Positions 5,175 through 14,421 of a DNA stretch of 17,779 nucleotides are shown piece by piece. Source of the stretch: JBKJML01 sp046596415 (GTDB lineage Bacteria; Actinomycetota; Thermoleophilia; Gaiellales; Gaiellaceae); contig JBKJML010000042.1 of the NCBI GenBank assembly GCA_046596415.1, forward strand, positions 1-17,779. The letters run 5' to 3'. Within the stretch, counting starts at the first letter, position 1; every line of letters begins with the position of its first letter. Below the pieces are notes generated by a model. That model was given only the letters and a program-made list of their open reading frames with translations, did no database searches and was not told the DNA's origin. Made by a program: the position numbers and the translations under genes.

Positions 5175-6137
5175 CTAGCGCAGGAGAAAGCCGGTGCCGA
5201 GCGGGTCGTCGGGGTCGAGCTCGAAGCTCGCCCGGCCGGTTCGGTAGGCGCTCCCCTCGACCTCGGTGACGACAGCTGCGAGGCCGGCGACCTCCGCAGC
5301 TGCGACGACACGGCCCGTGAACTCACTGCCGACGATCGAGAGGTGCGAGAGCTTCTCGCCCCGCGCGAGCCGCCCCTGAGCGTCCAGCAGCGCGAGCCGC
5401 GCCGAGGTGCCGCTGCCGCACGGCGAACGGTCGACCTCGCCGTCGGCGAAGACGGTGACGTTGCTCTGGGTGAGCGGCGTTTCCGACTCGTCCTGCCAGA
5501 AGATCACGCCGTAGACGTCGCGTAGCTCCGGCTGTTCAGGATGCACGATCTCGTGCTCGGCCTCGAGATCCCGCTTGATCGCCCGGCCGAGCTCGATCAG
5601 ACGCGGCAGCTCCGCCGGCTCGACGCGCTCCGCCACCGATGCGTAGAAGGCGCCACCGAAAGCGACGTCCACGCGCCGGCCGGCCGCCTCGATCCCCTCC
5701 CCCCAGACGAACGACGGCACGTTCCGGAAGCGAACGGAACGCACCTTGCCGCCCTCGACGCGCGCGACCGTCTCGAGCCGTCCCGACGGGACGTCGACGA
5801 CGACGCGCGTCTCCGGCTCGCGCCGCTCGACGATCCCCTCGTCGATCGCCCAGGTGACGAGCGCGATCGTCCCGTGCCCGCAGGCGGTCGAATAGCCCGC
5901 GTTGTGGAAGAAGACGGCGCCGAGGTCGGCGCCGTCGTCCTCCGGCTCGGTGACGAAGCAGCCGTACATGTCGGCGTGTCCGCGCGGCTCGTTGACGAGC
6001 AGCCGCCGCACGTCGTCCAGGCGCTCGGCTGCATCGCGACGTTGCGCCAGAATCGTTGCGCCGCGCGGCGGTTCCATGCCGCCCGTGACGATCCGGAAGG
6101 GCTCGCCGCCGGTGTGGTAGTCAGTCGTCTCGATCAA
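5175..6137 (-). CDS. Proline racemase-family protein (probable 4-hydroxyproline or proline epimerase)
   Basis: This 320-residue protein has both active-site cysteines of the epimerase/racemase branch: Cys86 in STACGHGTIA and Cys240 in DRSPCGSGTSA. The trans-3-hydroxyproline dehydratases of the same family have Thr at one of these positions, so racemisation or 2-epimerisation of (hydroxy)proline is the better guess. Other hallmarks are the N-terminal DYHTGGEPFRIV and the NEPRGHADMYGC segment. The only start that gives the family N-terminus is TTG at 6137, which overlaps the stop of the preceding crotonase gene in TTGA, so coupling is likely. The open frame continues upstream but only as a shadow. 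It is last in a minus-strand operon of CoA-ester genes, an unusual place for an amino acid epimerase. Confidence 0.88.
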   Translation of the reverse strand: MIETTDYHTGGEPFRIVTGGMEPPRGATILAQRRDAAERLDDVRRLLVNEPRGHADMYGCFVTEPEDDGADLGAVFFHNAGYSTACGHGTIALVTWAIDEGIVERREPETRVVVDVPSGRLETVARVEGGKVRSVRFRNVPSFVWGEGIEAAGRRVDVAFGGAFYASVAERVEPAELPRLIELGRAIKRDLEAEHEIVHPEQPELRDVYGVIFWQDESETPLTQSNVTVFADGEVDRSPCGSGTSARLALLDAQGRLARGEKLSHLSIVGSEFTGRVVAAAEVAGLAAVVTEVEGSAYRTGRASFELDPDDPLGTGFLLR

Positions 6138-6904
6138 GCGCCGCGAAACTGGGCCGGGCGCTTCTCGATGAACGCCTTGACGCCTTCTGCGAAGTCCTCC
6201 GACTTCGTGGCGGCGTCCTGGAGCTCCGCCTCGAGCGCAAGCTGCTCCTCGAGCGACGCGTCGTGCGCCTGCTCGAAGAGGCGCTTGGTCAGCCCGACCG
6301 CACGGGTCGGGAGCGCGGCAAGCCCGGCCGCGAACTCGGCGGTGCGCGCAGCGAACGCGTCTGCCTCGATCACCTCGGAGACGATCCCCCAGGCGTGGGC
6401 CTCGGCGGCGGTCAGCTTCCGGTTCGTCGACATCCACTCGAAGGCCCGCGCGAAGCCGAGCAGCCGGTGGATGAACCAGGAACCGCCCGAGTCGGGCACG
6501 AGGCCGATCCCCACGAAGCCCGGCACGAAGCTCGCCGCAGCGGACGCGATCCGGATGTCGCAGGCACACGCGAGCGAGAGCCCCGCCCCCGCGCACGGCC
6601 CGTTGACAGCAGCGATCACGGGCTTCTCGAGCGCCCTGATCGCGCGGATGTTCGGGTGGTAGGTCCGCTCGAGTACGTCGCCGATGCTCGCCGCGACCTC
6701 GCTGAACTCCTTCAGGTCCTGGCCGGCGCAGAAGCCACGTCCGGCACCGGTGATCACAACCGCCCGCACGTCGGGAGAGACGGCTTCCTGGAGTGCGTCA
6801 TGAAGCGCAGCGTGGAGAGCGGCGTTGAAGGCGTTGAACACCTCCGGCCGGTTCAGCGTGATCGTCAGGACGGCGCCCTCGCGGGACGTCAGAACTTCAC
6901 CCAT
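6134..6904 (-). CDS. paaG: Enoyl-CoA hydratase/isomerase, PaaG-like
   Basis: This 256-residue crotonase-family protein most resembles PaaG, which converts the ring-1,2-epoxide of phenylacetyl-CoA to oxepin-CoA. It has the oxyanion-hole segments AGRGFCAGQDLKEF and NGPCAGAGLSLACACDIRIA. At the catalytic loop GLVPDSGGSWFIHRLLGFARA it carries Asp138 where hydratases have a Glu arrangement; PaaG uses such an Asp. The C-terminus EDFAEGVKAFIEKRPAQFRG is typical of this subgroup. The start ATG at 6904 follows a 9-bp gap after the other crotonase gene. Its location 4 kb from paaABCD supports the role, although another isomerase function is possible. Confidence 0.85.
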   Translation of the reverse strand: MGEVLTSREGAVLTITLNRPEVFNAFNAALHAALHDALQEAVSPDVRAVVITGAGRGFCAGQDLKEFSEVAASIGDVLERTYHPNIRAIRALEKPVIAAVNGPCAGAGLSLACACDIRIASAAASFVPGFVGIGLVPDSGGSWFIHRLLGFARAFEWMSTNRKLTAAEAHAWGIVSEVIEADAFAARTAEFAAGLAALPTRAVGLTKRLFEQAHDASLEEQLALEAELQDAATKSEDFAEGVKAFIEKRPAQFRGA

Positions 6905-6913
6905 CCGCCGACC

Positions 6914-7726
6914 CTAACGCTTCCGTTGCAGGAAGCCACGCACGGCATCCTGGGTCTCGTCGTTCAGCATCGAGAGGGCGAGCCAGTCTCGCGCATGACC
7001 GATCGTCTCGTTCCAGGAGAGGTCGCGCCACCAGTTGAGCTGCTGCTTCGCGTAGCGGGTCGTCTGCGGCAGCTTGCGAGCGAGGTTCTCGACCCAGGCA
7101 TCGACGGTCGCATCGAGCTCGGCAGCGGGGACGGCGCGATTCACGAGGCCCCACTCCGCCGCCTGCTTCGCCGGCACCTCTTCGCAGAGCAGAACCATCT
7201 CGCGTGCGCGGCGCTCGCCGATCATGATCGGCAGCCACTGCGTCGCGCCGCCCGCCGGAACCGAGCCGTGCTCCAGGCCGACGTGACGGATGAACGCGTC
7301 GTCGACCATGAGCGAGAGGTCGCAGGCCATCTGCAGCTCGTTGCCGCCACCGACCGCGATCCCGTTGATCCGGGCCAGGGTCGGCTTGCCGATCTCGCGC
7401 AGCCGGTCGTGCATGTCCTTGAAGGCGCCGAACCACTTCCAGTACTCCTTCGGTTTCCCGAGGTAGTCGGCGTCCCAGCTTGCGAGGTCGGCACCGACGC
7501 AGAACGCCCGGCCGGTACCGGTGACCACGACGACCCTGATCTCGTCGTCCCAGGAAGCGTCCTCGCAGGCGCGCGCGATTTCGCGCAGCATCTGGAAGTC
7601 GAAGGCGTTCAGCTTCTCGGGGCGGTTCAGCCGGATCGTCGCGCGGTGCCCAACCTTCTCGTAGACGATCGCCTCGAACCCGAGCTCGTCCGGCGCCACC
7701 GGCCGGGGATGCGTCGGCTCTCCCAT
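6914..7726 (-). CDS. Crotonase-superfamily protein (enoyl-CoA hydratase/isomerase)
   Basis: This 270-residue protein has the crotonase fold: IRLNRPEKLNAFDFQM, the first oxyanion-hole segment GRAFCVGADL, the second ARINGIAVGGGNELQMACDLSL, and a helical C-terminus with KQQLNWWRDLSWNETIGHARDW. Of the two Glu residues used by classical hydratases, the second is present (Glu176 in AREMVLL). The first appears shifted or replaced, with GLEHGSVPAGG in place of PEI-LG--PG-GG. It may therefore be an isomerase, hydrolase or lyase rather than a standard beta-oxidation hydratase. The start ATG at 7726 directly abuts the stop of the gene before it (7727). It belongs to the operon with the PaaG-like gene, so an aromatic or branched CoA ester is a reasonable but unproven substrate. 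Confidence 0.82.
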   Translation of the reverse strand: MGEPTHPRPVAPDELGFEAIVYEKVGHRATIRLNRPEKLNAFDFQMLREIARACEDASWDDEIRVVVVTGTGRAFCVGADLASWDADYLGKPKEYWKWFGAFKDMHDRLREIGKPTLARINGIAVGGGNELQMACDLSLMVDDAFIRHVGLEHGSVPAGGATQWLPIMIGERRAREMVLLCEEVPAKQAAEWGLVNRAVPAAELDATVDAWVENLARKLPQTTRYAKQQLNWWRDLSWNETIGHARDWLALSMLNDETQDAVRGFLQRKR

Positions 7727-8008
7727 CTAGCCCGACACCGCCGCGAAATGAACGTGGAAGGGAATGCCCATCGCCGTCGCGTCAGCCGCAGTGGCGCCGA
7801 ACTCGGGCGAGCGAGACGCTGCCTTGAACGCGTCCAGGTCGGGGAACTCGAACTCCGCGTAGTAGGCGAACTTCGGCTCGCCGAGCGGCGAGCCGAGCAC
7901 CGGGCCATGGCGAAACGTGGCCCCTTCGACCTGGTGGCACAGCTCGATGTGCTCCGCATAGCGCTCCGCATCCGGAGCCGCCTCGTAGACGATGAAGACT
8001 CTGACCAT
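7727..8008 (-). CDS. EthD-like dimeric alpha/beta-barrel protein
   Basis: This is a small protein of 93 residues, starting MVRVFIVYEAAPDAERYAEHIELCHQVEG. A first beta strand, a helix with a His about 20 residues in, and a second half AYYAEFEFPDLDAFKAASRSPEFGATAADATAMG that ends in a strand with HVHFAAV together match EthD or EthD-like ferredoxin-type dimeric barrels. Such proteins are often helpers or small enzymes in catabolic operons. The start ATG at 8008 has a strong ribosome-binding site, AAGGAGGG, just upstream on the minus strand. It is the first gene of the four-gene minus-strand unit and abuts the next gene without a gap. Confidence 0.75.
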   Translation of the reverse strand: MVRVFIVYEAAPDAERYAEHIELCHQVEGATFRHGPVLGSPLGEPKFAYYAEFEFPDLDAFKAASRSPEFGATAADATAMGIPFHVHFAAVSG

Positions 8009-8077
8009 GTGCCCTCCTTGGGTGAGCTGGCAGCGTAACCCGTCGTGCTAGCGTCGGTACGTGCCTCCGGAGGCCTC
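8009..8077. promoter_or_regulatory. Divergent intergenic region with ribosome-binding sites for both directions
   Basis: This 69-bp spacer separates the minus-strand EthD-like gene from the plus-strand YdcZ-like gene. AGGAGG sits 4 bases before the minus-strand ATG. GGAGG (8069-8073) sits 4 bases before the plus-strand GTG at 8078 and decides that start. Weak -10-like sequences are TAGCGT (8049-8054, plus) and TACGCT on the minus strand within GTTACGCTG. No confident -35 box was found. Promoters in both directions must lie here or inside the genes. Confidence 0.4.
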
Positions 8078-8524
8078 GTGAGCGGATCGGGAGTGGCTGC
8101 TTCGATGGCGGTCGCCGGCGGCGTGCTCGGGTCGGTGCAGGTGGCGATCATGGGGCGCTTCGGCGACCGGATCGGCTCCTTCGAGGCGCTGGCCTTCTCG
8201 ACAGTCGTCACGGCGCTCGTCGCCGCCGTCGCGCTCCTCCTCACACGGCAGAGCCTCGACGGCTACGAGGCGGCGCTCCGCTCACCGGCGTGGCTGTGGC
8301 TCGGCGGGCTCTGCGGCGCCTTCATCGTCCTGTCCGTGACGGTGGCCGGCCCTCGGATCGGGACCGCCGCCACGATCGCCCTGCTGATCACGGGCCAGCT
8401 CGCGATGGGCGCGGCGATCGACCGCTTCGGCCTGTTCGGCCTCGAGCGGATCCCGCTGACGTCCACGCGCATCGTCGGGCTGCTCCTGCTCGCGATCGGC
8501 GCGGCGCTGACGCTGCGGAGGTAG
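8078..8524 (+). CDS. DMT-family membrane protein, YdcZ-like (DUF606)
   Basis: This 148-residue hydrophobic protein has about five membrane segments. The sequence VAGGVLGSVQVAIMGRFGDRIGSFEALAFSTVVTALVAAVALLL, the WLWLGGLCGAFIVLSVTVAGPRIGTAATIALLITGQL block and the ending IDRFGLFGLERIPLTSTRIVGLLLLAIGAALTLRR are those of YdcZ/DUF606 half-size drug/metabolite transporters. Such proteins normally act as dimers or pairs. The start GTG at 8078 is preferred over the upstream in-frame GTG at 8045 because a GGAGG lies 4 bases before it and the length fits the family. The next transporter gene begins at the base after its stop codon. Confidence 0.86.
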   Translation: MSGSGVAASMAVAGGVLGSVQVAIMGRFGDRIGSFEALAFSTVVTALVAAVALLLTRQSLDGYEAALRSPAWLWLGGLCGAFIVLSVTVAGPRIGTAATIALLITGQLAMGAAIDRFGLFGLERIPLTSTRIVGLLLLAIGAALTLRR

Positions 8525-9451
8525 GTGGGCCACGGCACGAAGGTGTGGGTCGCACTCGGGACGGTCTACGTCCTCTGGGGCTCGACGTACATCGGCATCG
8601 CGGTCGTCGTCGAGACGCTGCCGCCGATCCTCAGTGTGTCGCTGCGGTTTCTGCTCGCCGGCGCGCTGCTGGCGGGCTGGGTGCTCTGGCGCCGCGGCCG
8701 CACCGCCTTCCGGGTGCGGCCGACCGAGGCGGCGACCGCGATCGCGGTCGGGATCTTGCTCCCGTCCTCGAACGCGCTCCTCTTCCTCGCCCAGCGCGAC
8801 GTGCCGAGCGGGCTCGCGTCGCTGATTATCGCGACGGTGCCGCTCTGGGTGATCGTGCTCGGGCTCACGACCCGCGTCCGGCCGACCGGCGCCGTGCTTG
8901 TCGGCGTACTCGTCGGCTTCGCCGGCGTGGCGCTCCTCGTGCGGCCGGGCGGCGACGTGGGCGACGCGACGGCACTTGGCCTCACGTTCGCCGTGATCTC
9001 GGCGGTTACGTGGGCGATCGGCTCGTATGTCTCGAGCCGGCTGGCGATGCCGAAGGACGCGTTCGCCGCGACCGCGATCGTGATGACGGCAGGCGGTCTG
9101 TTCCTGCTCCCGATCGGGCTGGCCGTCGATCCCATCGACCCCGGCTCCTGGTCGATCCGCTCGATCGTCGCGTTCGGATACCTCGTCGTCTTCGGCTCGC
9201 TCGTCGGCTACACCGCGTACGTGTGGCTGCTCACGAACGCCCCGATCGGCAAGGTGGCGACCTACGCGTACGTCAACCCCGTGGTCGCGATCCTGCTCGG
9301 CGCGTTGATCCTGCACGAACGTGTGACGACGACGATCATGGTCGGCGCCGCCGTGATCGTCGCCGCTGTCGCGATCGTGGTTCGACGCGAGTCGCCTGCG
9401 ACCGTCGACCCGGTTGCGGCAGGTGCCTCGCCGCCGCGCGAGCCTCGCTAG
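8525..9451 (+). CDS. EamA-family (DMT superfamily) transporter
   Basis: This 308-residue protein has ten predicted membrane segments in two EamA repeats. The N-terminus VWVALGTVYVLWGSTYIGIAVVVETLPPILSVSLRFLLAGALLAGW is typical. The second repeat begins about residue 155 (ALGLTFAVISAVTWAIGSYVSSR), and YTAYVWLLTNAPIGKVATYAYVNPVVAILLGALILHE is the conserved end of repeat two. It is a metabolite exporter of unknown substrate. The GTG start at 8525 follows the TAG of the YdcZ-like gene with no gap, so the two are co-translated. The TAG stop lies in a palindromic CTAG shared with the stop of the convergent MFS gene. No terminator is visible at that junction. Confidence 0.9.
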   Translation: MGHGTKVWVALGTVYVLWGSTYIGIAVVVETLPPILSVSLRFLLAGALLAGWVLWRRGRTAFRVRPTEAATAIAVGILLPSSNALLFLAQRDVPSGLASLIIATVPLWVIVLGLTTRVRPTGAVLVGVLVGFAGVALLVRPGGDVGDATALGLTFAVISAVTWAIGSYVSSRLAMPKDAFAATAIVMTAGGLFLLPIGLAVDPIDPGSWSIRSIVAFGYLVVFGSLVGYTAYVWLLTNAPIGKVATYAYVNPVVAILLGALILHERVTTTIMVGAAVIVAAVAIVVRRESPATVDPVAAGASPPREPR

Positions 9452-10560
9452 CGGGGCAGCTGGCCGGGCATCCGTCTGAGCAGGACGACGCCCGCGAGCG
9501 GGCCGAGCGCAGCGAGGGCGAAACCAACCCGCCACGACGACAGGGAGACGATCGCCGCGAAGGCGATCGGCGTCACGACCCCGACCGCCGAGAGCACGGT
9601 CTGCTGGAGCCCGATGGCCGCCCCGCCGCGACGCCCGCCCAGTTCGGCCGCGAGCGTGAACGCGATCCCGTTCCAGGCCATCGACACGGCCGTCGCCGCA
9701 GCGACCACCACCGCGACAACCGGGTCGGCAGCGGTCGCAAGCAGCGCGACGACCACGAGCGCAACCGTCATCGCAACCCCTGTCACGTGGAGCGGGCGAA
9801 CGCGCGAGCCGACGAGATCGGACCAGCGGCCGATCCCGATCCGTAGCACCGCCACGAGAACCTGCGAGGCGGCGAGGACACCCGCGGCGGCAGCCGGCGA
9901 GAAGCCGCGGTCGTCGTGGAGGAAGAGGACGACGAACCCCATCAGCGCCACTTGCGCCGTCACGTAGAACCCGCCGACTGCGCAGACGAGCCAGAGCCGC
10001 CGATCGCGGAGGCTCGACTCGACGTCTTCCAGCTCGAGCGGCTCGGGTCGGCCCGGGCGAAGCACGATCGCACCGGCCGCGGCGCCGACCGCGACGAACC
10101 CGGCGAGGAAGAGGAAGCCTTCCTTCGGACCGGCGAGTAAGGGCAGCGTGACGGCTGCGAGCACGCCGCCGACGGGAACAGCCGTCTGGCGGATCCCGAA
10201 CGCGAGCCCGCGCTCGTCGGCCTCGAACCAACGCATCACTGCGCGGCCGCTGCCGGACTGGACCGAGCCGCCGGCGATTCCGGCCAGCCCGAGCAGGAGC
10301 ACGAGCGACACGAAGCCGGGCGCATACGCCGCGCCGGCGAGAAAGCCCGAGCAGGCGCCGAGCCCCACCGTGAGCGTCCAGCGCTCACCAAAGCGGTCGA
10401 CGGCGAAGCCCCAGGGGAGCATCGCGACCGTCAGCCCGATCCATTCGGCGGCGAGCACGACCCCGACCTCGGTCAGCGAAAGCGAGTACCGCTCACGCAG
10501 CGCCGGTGCGAGCACGGCGACCGCGAACGTGATCGTCGAGAAGCTCGCCTGCGCGGTCAT
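9448..10560 (-). CDS. MFS transporter, N-terminal start unclear
   Basis: This 370-residue protein (from the ATG at 10560) has about twelve membrane segments and the MFS loop motifs WGFAVDRFGERWTLTVG between segments 2 and 3 and GRWSDLVGSRVRPL between 8 and 9. It is a permease of unknown substrate, last in the long minus-strand operon after the aldehyde dehydrogenase. The reading frame continues upstream of the ATG with VATPRYRWAILAAG, the usual N-terminus of such proteins, up to the stop of the dehydrogenase. No ATG, GTG or TTG is present in that part. Either translation starts at a rare codon or the ATG gives a slightly shortened first membrane segment. Its stop overlaps that of the convergent EamA gene. 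Confidence 0.88.
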   Translation of the reverse strand: MTAQASFSTITFAVAVLAPALRERYSLSLTEVGVVLAAEWIGLTVAMLPWGFAVDRFGERWTLTVGLGACSGFLAGAAYAPGFVSLVLLLGLAGIAGGSVQSGSGRAVMRWFEADERGLAFGIRQTAVPVGGVLAAVTLPLLAGPKEGFLFLAGFVAVGAAAGAIVLRPGRPEPLELEDVESSLRDRRLWLVCAVGGFYVTAQVALMGFVVLFLHDDRGFSPAAAAGVLAASQVLVAVLRIGIGRWSDLVGSRVRPLHVTGVAMTVALVVVALLATAADPVVAVVVAAATAVSMAWNGIAFTLAAELGGRRGGAAIGLQQTVLSAVGVVTPIAFAAIVSLSSWRVGFALAALGPLAGVVLLRRMPGQLPR

Positions 10561-10598
10561 GCCCGCAGCGAGGATCGCCCAGCGGTAGCGCGGCGTCG

Positions 10599-12062
10599 CT
10601 ACAGCCCGAACGGGTTGATCGGCTTGGGGCTCGTCGAGACGATCACGCTCTTCGTCTCGAGGTACAGGTCGAGCGCTTCGATTCCGAGCTCGCGGCCGAA
10701 GCCGGACTGCTTGTAGCCGCCGAACGGGATCCCCGGAAAGGCGGTGAACGGCATATTGATCCCGACTGTCCCCGACTTGATCTTCGACGCGATGCGATGG
10801 CCCTTCGCCGGGTCACCCGTCCAGATCGTCGCCATCAGCCCGTACTTGACATCGTTGGCGATCCGAATCGCATCCTTTTCATCTTCGAACGGAATCACCG
10901 TCACGACCGGGCCGAAGATCTCCTCCTGAGCGCACTCCATGTCGTTCGTCACGCCGGCGATCACCGTCGGCCGGTAGAACGCGTGCTCCCCCGGCTCGCC
11001 ACCGGCGACGACTTCGGCACCTGCCTTGCGACCACGCTCGACGAAGCCGTGGACGCGGTCGCGATGCGCCTGGGAGATCAGCGAGCCCATCTGTGTCTCG
11101 GGGTCGAGCGGGTCGCCCACCTTCACCTGGGCCGCCATCGACGCGAACTGAGCGACGACGTCGTCGTACTGCGACCGCTCGACGAGGACACGCGAGCGGG
11201 CCTCGCAACTCTGACCGGCCGCGTAGTAGATCGACCACATCGAGCTCGGAATCGCGCTGGCGAGGTCCGCGTCGGCGAAGATCAGGTTCGGGCTCTTGCC
11301 ACCGAGCTCGAGCGTCACCCGTTTGATCGGGTCGGACGCAAGCCGCATGATCTCCCCACCCGTCTTGGTCGAGCCGGTGAAGGCGACCTTGTCGACGCCG
11401 GGGTGACGAACGAGGTAGGAGCCCGTGGTCGGCCCGTCGCCGGGAACGACGTTGACGGCCCCCGCGGGAAAGCCGACCTCGGCCGCGAGCTCCGCGAGCC
11501 GGATCGCCGTCAAGGGAGTCTGGGGGTCGGGCTTCAGGACGACGGAGCAGCCTGCGGCCAGCGCGGGAGCGAGCTTCCAGACGGCCATCAACAGTGGGTA
11601 GTTCCAGGGGACGATCTGGGCCGCGACACCGACCGGCTCCTTCTGTGAGTAGAAGAGAAGCGAGCCGCCGATCGGGTTCGACCGGCCGGCGATCGTGCCG
11701 GTCGCGGAGGCGAAGAAACGGAAGTTCTCGACGGCGCCGCCGACCTCCGCCTTGACCGAGGAGATCGCCTTGCCGACGTTGCGCGACTCGAGCTCGGCGA
11801 GCTCTTTGCGGTTCGCAACGATCGCATCTGCGAGCGCGTGCAGCAGGCGCGAACGCTCGTTCGCGGAGGTCCGACCCCAATCGCCGTCGAGCGCCGCGCG
11901 AGCAGCTGTGACAGCGCTGTCGATCTCGGCCTCACCGGCAAGCCGGATGCTCCCGAGGGGCTCGCCGGTCGCCGGCTCGCGCAGCTCGCGCGTCTCGCCG
12001 GAGGAGGTCTCGACGGTCTGGCCGCCGATGAACGACGCGTAGTCCTTGGTCGCGATGGCCAT
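10599..12062 (-). CDS. NAD(P)-dependent aldehyde dehydrogenase
   Basis: This 487-residue protein is a full-length classical aldehyde dehydrogenase oxidising an aldehyde to its acid. It has the Rossmann and cofactor segments VPWNYPLLMA (Asn153) and VVLKPDPQTPLTA, the FTGSTKTGGEI loop, the general base Glu252 in LELGGKSPN, and the nucleophile Cys286 in GQSCEARSRV. The C-terminal PFGGYKQSGFGRELG is also typical. It resembles betaine-aldehyde or phenylacetaldehyde dehydrogenases. In this setting it might make phenylacetate or oxidise the semialdehyde released in the phenylacetate pathway; neither can be decided from sequence. It lies 23 bp after the DUF885-like gene. No strong ribosome-binding site precedes the ATG at 12062. 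Confidence 0.9.
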   Translation of the reverse strand: MAIATKDYASFIGGQTVETSSGETRELREPATGEPLGSIRLAGEAEIDSAVTAARAALDGDWGRTSANERSRLLHALADAIVANRKELAELESRNVGKAISSVKAEVGGAVENFRFFASATGTIAGRSNPIGGSLLFYSQKEPVGVAAQIVPWNYPLLMAVWKLAPALAAGCSVVLKPDPQTPLTAIRLAELAAEVGFPAGAVNVVPGDGPTTGSYLVRHPGVDKVAFTGSTKTGGEIMRLASDPIKRVTLELGGKSPNLIFADADLASAIPSSMWSIYYAAGQSCEARSRVLVERSQYDDVVAQFASMAAQVKVGDPLDPETQMGSLISQAHRDRVHGFVERGRKAGAEVVAGGEPGEHAFYRPTVIAGVTNDMECAQEEIFGPVVTVIPFEDEKDAIRIANDVKYGLMATIWTGDPAKGHRIASKIKSGTVGINMPFTAFPGIPFGGYKQSGFGRELGIEALDLYLETKSVIVSTSPKPINPFGL

Positions 12063-12085
12063 GGGCGGGACGATAACGGTTGGCG

Positions 12086-13263
12086 TCAGGCTGCGGCCGC
12101 GACGAGCTCACCGACGCGGATCTGCTCGACGAGCAGCCGGCCGAACGCGACCTCGTCGTCGCCGACGAGCGCCTCGACGAGGCGACGGCCCTCCCCGTAG
12201 GTGATGCCGTAGGCGCGCCAGACCGGGTCGGTGAGGAAGTCGACCGACTGCTTGGCTCGCGCGGGCGTCACGAGTGCCCAGCGCGCCACGTACGCCTCCG
12301 CCTCGTCGCGTGAGAGACCCTGTTCGTGGATCGCGAGCGCAGCGTTGATGCTGACCCCTCGGATCCCCCGCCGTGCTGCCGCGATCGCACCCGCGAGCGC
12401 GTCGTCGTACCGGGCTCCGTGCTCGAGCAGGACGGCCGTGACCGCTGCCGTCGTCGCCCCGTCGAGCACGATCCCAGGCCCGACCTCGGCGATCCCCTCG
12501 CTGACGAGCGCCTGGGGCGTCGGCACGAGCTGGATCCCTTCCTCGAGCCAGCCGCGCTCGTCCAGCAGCCGTCGCTCCTTCCAGGCGTGCTCGGTGTGGT
12601 GGCCCGGGAAGGTCTCGTGGGCTGCGAGGTTGATCAGCTCGCCGGCGGCGATCGGGTGGTCGACGTTCACGACGACCCGGCTTCGCGCCCCGCCCAGGTA
12701 GTAGTTGAAGGCGAGCCACGGCTCGTTCTCGACCGCCTCGACGGTCAGCGACTCGCCCTCCGGCAGGCCGTAGAGCGCCTCCGTGCGCTCGCGGAGCACG
12801 ACAACGATCCGCTCGAGCGCCGGCACGATCTTCTCGCGTGGCACGAACGTCGTCTCGCGCCAGGACTCGTAGCGCTCGAGGAGCGCGCCGCCCGGCGGCA
12901 GCAGCCCGTCAAGGCGGCTGTGGATCTCCTCGAAGACCGTCTCCGGCGTCGCGCGAGGACGCACCCCGTAACAGCGCTCGACCTCGTCGGAGTAGGCGAT
13001 GCTCTCGCCGGCGAGCACGCCCGCGTAGGTGCGGAGGCCGCGGAGCTGGTCGCCGAGCCAGCCCTGCCGGTCGTCCTGGAGGCCGCTCCCGGGGAGCGCA
13101 GCGAGGATCGCCTCAGCGTCGGCGGCGAGCGCCACAGTGTCTTGGAGCGACTCGGCCTCGACGCCGGCGGCAAGCTCGGGCGGTCCGTAGTAGGCGTCGA
13201 CGAGCCCGTCGACGTGGCGACCGAGGCGCAGGCCGAGCTCGAGGTAGGAGCGAACGACGTCCA

Positions 13264-13264
<1 letters not shown>
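12086..13264 (-). CDS. DUF885-like zinc metallopeptidase
   Basis: This 392-residue, largely helical protein has the zinc-site signature AAHETFPGHHTEHAWKE: His216, Glu217 and the HH pair at 222-223. A likely third ligand or acidic residue follows in VSEGIAEVG (Glu256/Glu260). The HExxPGHH form is that of DUF885 proteins, related to M32/M2-type helical metallopeptidases. It is shorter than many DUF885 members, which are near 550 residues. No signal peptide is visible, so it is probably cytoplasmic. It starts at ATG 13264, overlapping the thiolase stop in ATGA. A carboxypeptidase-like role is inferred. Why it lies between a thiolase and an aldehyde dehydrogenase is unclear; hydrolysis of a conjugate is one possibility. 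Confidence 0.82.

Positions 13265-14417
<1,153 letters not shown>

Positions 14418-14421
<4 letters not shown>

Noticed and set aside
6263..8038. Plus-strand open frame of about 590 codons opposite the crotonase genes
   Set aside because: It is antisense to three clear genes and shows no family motif.
9448..9451. Terminator between the EamA and MFS genes
   Set aside because: The stops share a CTAG palindrome and no hairpin with a T-run is visible on either side.
8282..10231. Very long open frame of about 650 codons on the minus strand across the two DMT transporters and the MFS gene
   Set aside because: Its translation is Arg/Asp/Pro-rich low-complexity sequence typical of antisense frames in GC-rich DNA, and it covers well-recognised genes in other frames.
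10599..12062. Assigning the aldehyde dehydrogenase as the PaaZ dehydrogenase half
   Set aside because: The sequence looks like a generic betaine/phenylacetaldehyde-type enzyme and has no MaoC hydratase domain. The pathway position cannot be decided from sequence alone.
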